DNA of 64,000 bases from assembly GCF_900091555.1 (NCBI RefSeq), contig NZ_FMCX01000013.1, positions 25,442 to 89,441 of the forward strand. Direction: 5' to 3'. Source of the DNA: Micromonospora mirobrigensis. Its GTDB lineage: Bacteria > Actinomycetota > Actinomycetes > Mycobacteriales > Micromonosporaceae. Shown here in pieces: positions 33,290 through 41,634 of this stretch. How positions within the stretch are numbered: position 1 is the first letter of the stretch; each line of letters starts with the position of its first letter. Position numbers and translations under genes: made by a program. The notes under the pieces were generated by a model, which was not told where the DNA came from, ran no database searches, and saw nothing but the letters and a program-made list of their open reading frames with translations.

Positions 33290-36200
33290 ATGACCAGACC
33301 GGCCAGGGGACGCCTCGCCCGGTACGGCTTCGCCGAGGGGGACGGCGGGGTTCGCGCCGCCGACCTGCTCGGCCCGGACGGCCTCGGGCTGTGGCGCGCG
33401 CAGGAGCAGGAGCCCGCCGGCGAGCGGGCCGCCGAGCTGCTCGCCGCGCTCTCCCGGGCCGCCGACCCGGACCTGGCGCTGCGCCAGCTGCACCGGCTGG
33501 TGGAGGCCGAACGCCGGGACACCGGCACCTCGACGGTGCTGGACGCGCTGCACGACGACCCGGGGCTGCGCCGGCGGCTGGTCGCCGTGCTGGGCGCCTC
33601 GTCGGCCCTCGGCGACCACCTGGTCGCCAATCCGGGACAGTGGACGGTGCTGAACACCGCCGCCGACGGCCTGGCCCCCACCGCCGACGGGCGGTTGGAC
33701 CTCGACCTGGCCGGCCGGTTGACCCCGTCGACGCAGCCGGTGGCGGTGCTGCGGCAGGCGTACCGGCTGGCGCTGTTGCGGATCGCCGCGGCCGACCTCA
33801 CCGGCGGGCGGGGGCTGGAGCAGACCATGGCGGCGCTCTCCGCGCTGGCCGACGCCACCCTCGCGCAGGCGTACCGGATCGCGGTGGGTGAGCTGCCCGA
33901 CGGCACGCCCGAGCCGGCGCTGGCCGTGGTGGCGATGGGCAAGTGCGGCGGCGACGAGCTGAACTACGTCTCCGACGTCGACGTGATCTTCGTGGCCGCC
34001 GACGACGCCGACCTGGCCGTCGCCACCACGGTCGCCGCCCGGCTGATCGGTGTCTGCGGGCTGGTCGCCTGGCCGGTCGACGCCGCGCTGCGCCCGGAGG
34101 GCAACCGGGGTCCGCTGGTGCGCACCCTGGCCAGCCACCTGGCCTACTACCGCCGCTGGGCCCGCACCTGGGAGTTCCAGGCCCTGCTCAAGGCCCGTCC
34201 GGCCGCCGGTGACCTGGCGCTGGCCGGTGAGTGGATCAGCTCGCTGGCCCCGCTGGTCTGGACCGCCGCGGAACGCCCCGAGGCGGTCCAGGACGTCCGG
34301 TCGATGCGCCGGAGGATCATCGAGAACATCCCGGCCAAGGAGCTGGACCGCGAGATCAAGCGCGGCTCCGGCGGCCTGCGGGACATCGAGTTCGCGGTGC
34401 AGCTGCTGCAACTGGTGCACGGCCGGGGCGACGAGTCGCTGCGGGTTCCGGGCACCATCCCCGCGCTGCGCGCGCTGGTCGCCGGCGGCTACGTCGGCCG
34501 CGCCGACGGCGAGGCGCTGCTGCGCGGCTACCGCTTCCTGCGCGCCGTCGAGCACCGGCTGCAACTCCAGGGCCTGCGCCGCACCCACACCGTACCGACC
34601 GAGCCGGCCGCGCTGCGCTGGCTGGCCGCAGCCCTCGGCTACCAGGCCGCGCCGGGCCGCAGCGCCGTCGAGGAGTTCCGCGCCGAGTGGGTCACCCACG
34701 CCAGCGAGGTACGCCGGCTGCACGCCAAGCTGCTCTACCGGCCGCTGCTGGAGTCGGTGGCCCGGGTACCCGCCGACGGCCTGCGCCTCACCCCCGAGGC
34801 GGCCCGCAACCGGCTCAAGACGCTCGGCTTCGCCGACCCCGCCGGGGCGCTGCGCCACCTCCAGGCCCTCACCGGCGGGGTCAGCCGGACCGCCGCCATC
34901 CAGCGCACCCTGCTGCCGGTGCTGCTGTCGGAGTTCGCCGACGCCCCCGAACCGGACCGCGGCCTGCTGAACTACCGGCAGGTCTCGGACTCGCTGGGCA
35001 GCACCCCCTGGTACCTGCGGCTGCTGCGCGACGAGGGCCCGGTGGCCCGCCGGCTGGCCCGGGTCCTCTCCTCCTCCCGGTACGCGGCCGACCTGCTGGC
35101 CCGCGAGCCGGAGGCGCTGCGGCTGCTCGCCGACGACACCGAGCTGACCCCGCGCGGCCCGGAGGTGCTCTGCGACGGCTTCACCGCCGCCGCCGCCCGG
35201 CACACCGACCCCGTGCAGGCCACCCGGGCGGTCCGCGCGCTGCGCCGCCGGGAACTGGTCCGGCTCTCCTGCGCCGACCTGCTCAGCCGCGCCGGTGGGC
35301 TGGCCCCCCGCCCCGAGCGTGGCGCGACGGCCGCCCCGCTGGCCGACGTCACCACGGTCGGCACCGCCCTGTCCGCGGTGACCGACGCCACCCTCACCGC
35401 CGCGCTGCGCATCGCCCGGGCCGCCCGCCCGGAGCTGCCCGGACTGCGCTTCGCGATCATCGGGATGGGCCGGCTCGGCGGGTACGAGTCGAACTACCTC
35501 TCCGACGCCGACGTGCTCTTCGTCTACGACCCGCCGCCGGGCGGCAACGACAGCCAGGCCAGTGCCGCCGCGCAAGCGATCGCCGAGGAGCTGCGCCGGC
35601 TGCTCGGCATGCCCGCCCCTGACCCGGCGCTGGGCGTCGACGCCGACCTGCGCCCCGAGGGCCGGCAGGGCCCGCTGGTCCGCAGCCTCGCCGCCTACCA
35701 GCAGTACTACGCCCGCTGGTCCAAGGTGTGGGAGGCGCAGGCGCTGCTGCGCGCCCGGTTCGTCTGCGGCGACGCCGACCTGGGCGACCGGTTCGAGGAG
35801 ATGATCGCCCCGGTCCGTTGGCCGGCCGACGGGCTGACCCGCGAGCAGGTGGTGGAAATCCGCCGGATCAAGGCCCGGGTGGAGACCGAACGGCTGCCCC
35901 GGGGCGCCGACCCGGCCACCCACACCAAGCTGGGCCGGGGCGGGCTCTCCGACGTGGAGTGGGCGGTGCAGCTGCTCCAGCTCCGGCACGCCGGCGTTCA
36001 CCCGCAGCTGCGCGGCACGCGTACCCTCGACGGGCTCGACGCCGCCCGCGACGCCGGCCTGGTCGACGCGGAGGACGCGGCGGCGATGGCCGCCGGCTGG
36101 ACCCTCGCCGCGCAGGTCCGCAACGCGCTGATGCTGGTCCGGGGCCGGGCCGGCGACCAGCTGCCCCGGCACGGGGTCGAGCTGGCCGGGGTGGCCCGGC

Positions 36201-36295
36201 TGCTCGGCCGCGACGACCCGGGGGAGTTCCTCGACGAGTACCTGCGCACCGCCCGGCGCTCCCGCACCGCGATGGAACGGGTGCTGGATGCCTGA
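33290..36295 (+). CDS. glnE: Bifunctional glutamine synthetase adenylyltransferase / adenylyl-removing enzyme
   Basis: The 1001-residue protein has two nucleotidyltransferase domains. The first, with GKCGGDELNYVSDVDVIF near residue 217, is the deadenylylating half. The second, with GMGRLGGYESNYLSDADVLF near residue 725, is the adenylylating half. Helical bundles follow each one, with the repeated RGSGGLRDIEFAVQLLQL and GRGGLSDVEWAVQLLQL. It adds or removes AMP on a tyrosine of GlnA1 in answer to nitrogen status. The ATG comes four bases after the amidotransferase stop with GAGG upstream. Length and layout are standard. Confidence 0.96.
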   Translation: MTRPARGRLARYGFAEGDGGVRAADLLGPDGLGLWRAQEQEPAGERAAELLAALSRAADPDLALRQLHRLVEAERRDTGTSTVLDALHDDPGLRRRLVAVLGASSALGDHLVANPGQWTVLNTAADGLAPTADGRLDLDLAGRLTPSTQPVAVLRQAYRLALLRIAAADLTGGRGLEQTMAALSALADATLAQAYRIAVGELPDGTPEPALAVVAMGKCGGDELNYVSDVDVIFVAADDADLAVATTVAARLIGVCGLVAWPVDAALRPEGNRGPLVRTLASHLAYYRRWARTWEFQALLKARPAAGDLALAGEWISSLAPLVWTAAERPEAVQDVRSMRRRIIENIPAKELDREIKRGSGGLRDIEFAVQLLQLVHGRGDESLRVPGTIPALRALVAGGYVGRADGEALLRGYRFLRAVEHRLQLQGLRRTHTVPTEPAALRWLAAALGYQAAPGRSAVEEFRAEWVTHASEVRRLHAKLLYRPLLESVARVPADGLRLTPEAARNRLKTLGFADPAGALRHLQALTGGVSRTAAIQRTLLPVLLSEFADAPEPDRGLLNYRQVSDSLGSTPWYLRLLRDEGPVARRLARVLSSSRYAADLLAREPEALRLLADDTELTPRGPEVLCDGFTAAAARHTDPVQATRAVRALRRRELVRLSCADLLSRAGGLAPRPERGATAAPLADVTTVGTALSAVTDATLTAALRIARAARPELPGLRFAIIGMGRLGGYESNYLSDADVLFVYDPPPGGNDSQASAAAQAIAEELRRLLGMPAPDPALGVDADLRPEGRQGPLVRSLAAYQQYYARWSKVWEAQALLRARFVCGDADLGDRFEEMIAPVRWPADGLTREQVVEIRRIKARVETERLPRGADPATHTKLGRGGLSDVEWAVQLLQLRHAGVHPQLRGTRTLDGLDAARDAGLVDAEDAAAMAAGWTLAAQVRNALMLVRGRAGDQLPRHGVELAGVARLLGRDDPGEFLDEYLRTARRSRTAMERVLDA

Positions 36296-37901
36296 GCGCC
36301 CACCCGCCGCCCCGGCGGTCGCCGCCGGGGTGTCCGCGGCGGTCGCCGCGCTGCTCGGCGTCGCGTTCCTGCTCGCCGGGCCGATGGGCACCGACCTGGC
36401 CGCCCAGGTTGCCCGCGCCGACTTCGCCGACCGGTACGGTGCCACCCCGATCGACCTGGGCTGGTACGGCGGGGTGAACCAGTTCGGCTACAGCCTCTTC
36501 ACCGGAGCGCTCGGCGCCCTGGTCGGCGTGCGCCCGCTCGGGGTGGCCGCCGCGGTGGCCGGCGCCGCAGCGTTGGGCTGGCTGCTGGCCGTCCACCGGG
36601 CCCGCCGGCCGCTGACCGGCGGCGTGCTCGGCGCGGTGGTGCTGGTCGGCAACCTGGTCAGCGGCCGGGTCACCTTCGCCGTCGGGCTGGCGTTCGGGCT
36701 GGCCGCCCTCTGCGCCGTGTCGGCGTCCCGCCCGTCGCGCCCGGCCCGGCTGGTCCTCGCCGCGCTGCTCGCCGCCCTGTCCACCTGGGCCAGCCCGGTC
36801 GCCGGGCTCTTCACCGGGCTGGCCGGCGCGGCGCTGCTCCTGGCCGGCCTGCGCCGCGGCCCCGGCCCCGGTCGGCCGCTGCCCGGCGGCTGGCGACTGG
36901 ACCGCCCGGTCGCCGAACCCCTGGTCCTCTGCCTCGCCCCGGCCGTGGCGCTCGCGCCGATGGCGGTGCTCTTCGGCAACGGCGGCACCCAGCCGTACGC
37001 CCCCGAGTCGATGCGGCTCAACGTGGCGCTGGCCGTGCTGGTGTTCTTCGTCCTGCCCCGCCGCCGGTGGGCGCTGCGGATCGGGGCGGCGCTCACGGCC
37101 GTGCTGGTGGTCGCCGCGTTCTACCTGCCCAGCCCGGTCGGTTCCAACGCGACCCGGCTGTCGCTGCTGTTCGCCGTGCCGGTGGTCGCCGCGTTCGCCG
37201 CGCTGCCCCCGGCCTGGCTGGCCGCCCTGCTCGCCGCGATGGTCTGGTGGCAGAACCCGGTGATGACCAACGACCTGGGCCGGGCCGGTTCCGCCGAGGC
37301 CGACGCCGGGTTCTACCGCCCGCTCGCCGAGGAGCTGGCCCGCCGGCAGCCGGCCGGCCGGGTCGAGGTGGTGCCGCTGCGCGACCACTGGGAGTCGGCG
37401 TACCTGCCGCCGACCGTGCCGCTGGCCCGGGGCTGGGAACGCCAGGTCGACACCGACCGCAACGCGCTGTTCTACGAAGGCGAGCTGACCGCCGACCGGT
37501 ACCGGCGGTGGCTGCGCCGGGAGGCGGTCGGCTACGTGGCGCTCGCCCCGGCCAGCGTGCCCGACCGGTACGGCCGCGCCGAGGCGGACCTGGTCGAGGC
37601 CGGCCAGCCGTACCTGCGTGAGGTGTGGCGGGACGACACCTGGCGGCTGTACGCGGTGGCCGACCCGACGCCGCTGGTCGGCGCGCCGGGCCGGCTGGTC
37701 GCCGCCGACCGGGCCACGGTCACGCTCACCGTGCCGAGCCCCGGCGACGTGCCGGTCCGGGTCCGTTGGTCCCGCTGGCTCACCCTCACCGGCCCCGACG
37801 GCTGTCTCGCCCCCGGCGCGGACGGCTTCACCACGCTCCGGGCCGCCGCCCCGGGCGACTACCGGGTGTCGAGTTCCCTGCGGCCGAACGGGAGATGCTG
37901 A
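36288..37901 (+). CDS. Polytopic membrane protein, 537 aa
   Basis: About nine to eleven membrane helices occupy residues 10-330; the last 200 residues are mainly soluble and probably outside the cell. The opening segment with GTDLAAQVARADFADRYG and WYGGVNQFGYSLFTGALGAL places short motifs in the first outer loop, as in GT-C glycosyltransferases, but no certain DxD is visible. The start overlaps glnE by eight bases and the next gene follows after two bases. Its partners are two MptB-type mannosyltransferases, so a lipoglycan or cell-envelope role is likely from context. Confidence 0.7.
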   Translation: MPERPPAAPAVAAGVSAAVAALLGVAFLLAGPMGTDLAAQVARADFADRYGATPIDLGWYGGVNQFGYSLFTGALGALVGVRPLGVAAAVAGAAALGWLLAVHRARRPLTGGVLGAVVLVGNLVSGRVTFAVGLAFGLAALCAVSASRPSRPARLVLAALLAALSTWASPVAGLFTGLAGAALLLAGLRRGPGPGRPLPGGWRLDRPVAEPLVLCLAPAVALAPMAVLFGNGGTQPYAPESMRLNVALAVLVFFVLPRRRWALRIGAALTAVLVVAAFYLPSPVGSNATRLSLLFAVPVVAAFAALPPAWLAALLAAMVWWQNPVMTNDLGRAGSAEADAGFYRPLAEELARRQPAGRVEVVPLRDHWESAYLPPTVPLARGWERQVDTDRNALFYEGELTADRYRRWLRREAVGYVALAPASVPDRYGRAEADLVEAGQPYLREVWRDDTWRLYAVADPTPLVGAPGRLVAADRATVTLTVPSPGDVPVRVRWSRWLTLTGPDGCLAPGADGFTTLRAAAPGDYRVSSSLRPNGRC

Positions 37902-37903
37902 CC

Positions 37904-39337
37904 GTGGACCAACCGCGCCTGACCCGCTGGACGGGTCTCGCCGGATCGTTGCTGCTCGCCCTGGCCGCCTGGCTGGGCGGGGCGTTGCGCGACTCGCCGC
38001 TGCGTACCAACCCGGTGAAGATCTGGCAGGGCCCGAACGGGCCGCTGGTGATCGCGCTCTGGCTGGTCGGCACCGCGCTGCTGGCCTGGGCCTGGTGGCG
38101 GCTGCGCGACGCCGTGCCGTCCACCCGCTGGGCGCTGGTCACCATCGGGCTCTGGCTGCTGCCGATGCTGTTCGCCGCGCCGTTCGGCAGCCGCGACGTC
38201 TACGCGTACGCCTGCCAGGGGGCCAGCTACGGCGCCGGGATCAGCCCGTACGAGCAGGGCGTCTCCGCGCTGCCCTGCCCGTGGCTGGACACCATCTCGT
38301 TCATCTGGCGGGACACCCCGGCGCCGTACGGGCCGCTGTTCGTGGTGATCGCCGGGGCGGTGGTTAAGGTGACCGGCTCGCTGACCGCGAGCATCGTGCT
38401 GTTCCGGGTGATGGCCCTGGCCGGGGTGGTGCTGACCGCGTACGCCCTGCCGGTGCTGGCCCGGCGCTGCGGCGTCGCCCCGCAGCGGGCGCTCTGGCTG
38501 GCGCTGGCCTGCCCGCTGGTGGTCATGCACGTGGTCGGCGGCCCGCACAACGACGGGCTGATGGTGGGCGTGCTGGTGGCCGGGCTGGCCGTGGTGGCCA
38601 GCCGGCCGGGCCGGCGTTGGGCGCTGCTCGGCGGGGGCGTGCTGATCGGGCTGGCCTGCGCGATCAAGATGACCGCCGTGGTGGTGGTGCCGTTCGCCGC
38701 CCTGGCCGCGATCGCCGGCCCGGTCGGCCTCCGGTCGCTGATCCGGGACGGCTGGCCGGTGGTGGTCGGCGCGGTCGGCACAGTGGTCGGGGTGACCTAC
38801 GCGGCCGGCCTGGACTTCGGCTGGGTGGGTGGGCTCTCCGAGGGTGGGGTGGCCATCGCCTGGACGTCGCCGCCGACCGCCGTGGGCCAGACCGTCGGCA
38901 TGGTGGCCCGGCTCTTCGGCGCGCACATCGACGCGCTGCCGGTGACCCGGGGCATCGCCGTGGTGCTGCTCGCGGTGCTGCTGGTGCTGCTCTGGTTCCG
39001 GGCGCTGCGCCGGCCCGACCCGCTCTACCAGGCCGGGATCGCACTGGTGCTGACCGTGGTGCTCTCCCCGGTGGTGCACCCCTGGTACTGGGTCTGGCCG
39101 CTGACCGTGCTCGCCGCCACCGCACCGGTGCGGCACCGCTGGTACGTGGTGGTCGCGCTGGTCGCGTCGTTCCTGATCCTGCCGGACGGCACCGGACTGG
39201 CCCGGTACACCAAGATGCCCGGTGCGCCGTTGATGACCGCATTGCTGATCTGGGTCGTCGTCCGGTTGGTACGGTCGGCTCGGGCGGACCGCCGGCCCGA
39301 CCCGGAGCTGACCGCCGGTCGACCCGCGTCGCCCTAG
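37904..39337 (+). CDS. MptB-type polyprenol-phosphomannose-dependent alpha-1,6-mannosyltransferase (first copy)
   Basis: A 477-residue GT-C membrane enzyme with about twelve helices. The first long outer loop has GSRDVYAYACQGASYGAG with the acidic catalytic region, then WRDTPAPYGPLF; later come GGPHNDGLMVG and the end segment HPWYWVWPLTVLAATAPVRH. MptB takes mannose from polyprenyl phosphate and builds the alpha-1,6 core of lipomannan. The GTG at 37904 has GGGAG nine bases upstream; an ATG three codons earlier has its ribosome site too close. It forms an operon with its paralogue just downstream. Confidence 0.82.
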   Translation: MDQPRLTRWTGLAGSLLLALAAWLGGALRDSPLRTNPVKIWQGPNGPLVIALWLVGTALLAWAWWRLRDAVPSTRWALVTIGLWLLPMLFAAPFGSRDVYAYACQGASYGAGISPYEQGVSALPCPWLDTISFIWRDTPAPYGPLFVVIAGAVVKVTGSLTASIVLFRVMALAGVVLTAYALPVLARRCGVAPQRALWLALACPLVVMHVVGGPHNDGLMVGVLVAGLAVVASRPGRRWALLGGGVLIGLACAIKMTAVVVVPFAALAAIAGPVGLRSLIRDGWPVVVGAVGTVVGVTYAAGLDFGWVGGLSEGGVAIAWTSPPTAVGQTVGMVARLFGAHIDALPVTRGIAVVLLAVLLVLLWFRALRRPDPLYQAGIALVLTVVLSPVVHPWYWVWPLTVLAATAPVRHRWYVVVALVASFLILPDGTGLARYTKMPGAPLMTALLIWVVVRLVRSARADRRPDPELTAGRPASP

Positions 39338-39409
39338 GAAAGGGCCGCCGGCTGCGTCGGCCGGTCAAGCGGGCCGGTGGTCGGGCCGCCGAGCGAGGAG
39401 GGGCCGCCG

Positions 39410-40903
39410 GTGTCGCACACCGTCGCTCCCGACCCGCGGTTCCGGTCCGAACCGCCCGCCCGGGCCCGGTCTGCCCGCTGGGGCGGCCTGGCCGGAGCGG
39501 TGCTGCTGACCCTGGCCGGTTGGCTCGGCGGGGCGCTGCCCGGTGACGCCGACGGCGGGTTCGGTGACCTGTGGCGGTCCGGGCGCGGTCCGGCCGTGCT
39601 GGCCTGCTGGCTGGTCGGCACCGGTCTGCTGGTGGGCTGCTGGTGGGCGTTGCGCGCGGGTGCCCCGTCGACCCGGTGGGCGTACCTGACCGCCGGGCTG
39701 TGGCTGCTGCCGCTGCTCGTCGCGCCCCCGATCGGCAGCCGCGACGCCTACTCGTACGCCTGCCAGGGCTGGTCGTACGCGGCCGGGCGTGACCCGTACA
39801 CGACCGGGGTGGCGGCGGCGGGCTGTCCGTGGGTGGACACGGTGGCGCCGATCTGGCGGGACACCCCGGCGCCGTACGGGCCGCCGTTCCTGCTGCTCGC
39901 GGCGCTGGCGGTGACCCTCGGTGGCGGGCTGACCGGCACGATCGTGGTGCTGCGGCTGTACGCCGTGGCCGGGGTGCTGCTGGCCGCGCTCTGCCTGCCG
40001 GGGTTGGCCCGGGCAGCCGGGGTGCCGACCCGGCGGGCGGCCTGGCTGGCGTTGGCCTGCCCGCTGGTCGGGGTGCACCTGGTGGCCGGTGCGCACAACG
40101 ACGCCGTGCTGCTCGGGCTGCTCCTGCTCGGCCTGCTGGTGCTGGTCCGGCTGCCCGGCCGGCCCGCCGCGCTGCTCCTCGCCGGGGTGCTGTTCGGCCT
40201 GGCCGTCGGGGTGAAGGCGACCGCGGTGGTGGTGCTGCCCTTCGCCGCGCTGCTCGCCGTCGCCGGGCGGTACAACGGGCGGGCCCTGCTGCGCGACGGT
40301 GGGCTGCTGGTCGTCGGGGCGCTCGGCACGCTGGTGGCCACCTCGCTGCTCTCCGGGCTCGGCCCGGGCTGGCTGGCCGGGCTGGCCCGCAGCGGCGACA
40401 CCCGGCAGTGGACGTCGCCGCCGACCGCGGTCGGGTTCGTGGTCGACTACGTGCGGGTGTGGACCGGCGCGGGGCGGGGCGCCGTGCCGGTGGCCCGGGC
40501 GGTGGCACTGGTGCTGCTGGCGGTGGTGCTGGTGGCGCTCTGGTGGTGGGCCTGGACGACGCTGCGCCGGCAGCCCGCGGACCGGCCCCGGGTGGCGCTG
40601 CTCGGCGCGGGCCTCGCCCTGGCCGCCACGGTGCTGCTCTCGCCGGTCTTCCACCCCTGGTACGCGACCTGGCCGCTCTTCCTGCTGGCGGCGACGGCGC
40701 CGGCGGCCCGGACCCGGTGGTTCGTGCTGCCCTGCGCGGTGGCGTCGGTGCTCACCCTGCCCGACGGCACCAGCCTGGCCCGGTACACCAAGGCGCCGGG
40801 GGCGGTGGTCATGGCGGCGCTGGTGGTGGTGCTCGCGGTGACCGGGGTGCGGGCGGCGCTGCACCGTGCCCGGGCCGCCGAGCGTTCGTCTGGCCAGGGC
40901 TGA
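39410..40903 (+). CDS. MptB-type mannosyltransferase (second copy)
   Basis: This 497-residue protein is a clear paralogue of the previous one, sharing GSRDAYSYACQGWSYAAG, WRDTPAPYGPPF, GAHNDAVLLG and LPDGTSLARYTKAPG in the same order and with the same helix pattern. The sequences differ enough that the duplication is not recent. Actinobacteria often have two such enzymes, one for the inner and one for the outer part of the mannan chain. The GTG at 39410 follows GAGGAGGGG. A large hairpin follows the stop codon at a distance of 69 bases. Confidence 0.8.
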   Translation: MSHTVAPDPRFRSEPPARARSARWGGLAGAVLLTLAGWLGGALPGDADGGFGDLWRSGRGPAVLACWLVGTGLLVGCWWALRAGAPSTRWAYLTAGLWLLPLLVAPPIGSRDAYSYACQGWSYAAGRDPYTTGVAAAGCPWVDTVAPIWRDTPAPYGPPFLLLAALAVTLGGGLTGTIVVLRLYAVAGVLLAALCLPGLARAAGVPTRRAAWLALACPLVGVHLVAGAHNDAVLLGLLLLGLLVLVRLPGRPAALLLAGVLFGLAVGVKATAVVVLPFAALLAVAGRYNGRALLRDGGLLVVGALGTLVATSLLSGLGPGWLAGLARSGDTRQWTSPPTAVGFVVDYVRVWTGAGRGAVPVARAVALVLLAVVLVALWWWAWTTLRRQPADRPRVALLGAGLALAATVLLSPVFHPWYATWPLFLLAATAPAARTRWFVLPCAVASVLTLPDGTSLARYTKAPGAVVMAALVVVLAVTGVRAALHRARAAERSSGQG

Positions 40904-40972
40904 CCCTGGGGTCCGTGCCGCGGCCGCTGCGGGAGGTTTCCCGCGCCGGCACCATGGCCACCGAGCCCTGTG

Positions 40973-41026
40973 GACCTGATGTCGTGAACGAATCGCGGTC
41001 GGTTGAGTCGTTCACGACATCAGGTC
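40973..41026. terminator. 19-bp perfect inverted repeat after the mannosyltransferase operon
   Basis: The arms at 40973-40991 and 41008-41026 (GACCTGATGTCGTGAACGA and its reverse complement) match exactly around a 16-base loop, and pairing resumes for three more bases beyond one mismatch. It is less GC-rich than the other terminators here. It probably ends the operon, though it could also be a short mobile repeat. Confidence 0.65.
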
Positions 41027-41139
41027 GACAGCGCGCTGAGTGCCCCCGCTCCGGTGGCGCGAGTGCCCCCGCTCGAGCGGCGGGGCGGGGGCGGCCCGCC
41101 CGTTGTCGATAGGCTCTCGGCACACGGGGAGGGGTAGAC

Positions 41140-41475
41140 GTGCGTACTCGCAGGGGACTGGTGGGGTTGGCATTCGGCGTCGCACTGTTCGCGACCGGCT
41201 GCGGAGGTGGCGACGGACCGTCGCTCGCTGGCACCTGGGTCATGGCGGAGAATGGTTCGCGGACGATGACGGTGCGCGACGACGGTTCACTGTCGGCCAG
41301 TGTGGGCGTCTCATGCACCGGCGCCACCAAGAGTCAGGGCAAGAGGGCGTACCGGTTCGAGTTCGACTGCGGCATCACCAGGTACTCCTTGGACGGCTCG
41401 CTGAGCGCCGACGGCAAGAACCTCACCATGAAGGACCCGAGCACCGATCAGAACGCGGTCTGGAACAGAAAATGA
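41140..41475 (+). CDS. Small lipoprotein, 111 aa
   Basis: The N-terminus RTRRGLVGLAFGVALFATGC ends in a lipobox (ATGC), so the protein should be anchored by lipid at Cys21 after export. The mature part has a GTW motif and repeated beta segments (TMTVRDDGSLSASVG, YSLDGSLSADGKNLTMKD), like the small lipocalin-like DUF domains of secreted proteins that estimate ligand or stress. Two cysteines may form a disulphide. A strong GGGGAGGGG precedes the GTG. Function unknown. Confidence 0.75.
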   Translation: MRTRRGLVGLAFGVALFATGCGGGDGPSLAGTWVMAENGSRTMTVRDDGSLSASVGVSCTGATKSQGKRAYRFEFDCGITRYSLDGSLSADGKNLTMKDPSTDQNAVWNRK

Positions 41476-41520
41476 GCCGCAGCGGTGCAGCTCGTTGACG
41501 GTGCCTTCGGCCAACACGAA

Positions 41521-41560
41521 ACGGCGGCCACGCCGGCTGTGAGCCGGGCATGACCGCCGT
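41521..41560. terminator. Hairpin between the lipoprotein gene and glnA1 (convergent)
   Basis: ACGGCGGCCA at 41521-41530 pairs with TGACCGCCGT at 41551-41560 with one mismatch, and inside it CCGGCT (41533-41538) pairs with AGCCGG (41542-41547). The compound stem lies between two convergent stops and should end transcription from both sides. Confidence 0.55.
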
Positions 41561-41634
41561 CCGTGAGGTTGTACCCAACCTGTACCCAAGATCGGTGGTG
41601 ATCCTGTTGGTGCAGGTCAGCGCCTTGAGTTACC

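Noticed and set aside
33251..36445. A very long open frame on the minus strand opposite glnE
   Set aside because: It is an artefact of high GC in the third codon position of glnE; its translation is rich in Gly, Gln, His and Arg without any domain.
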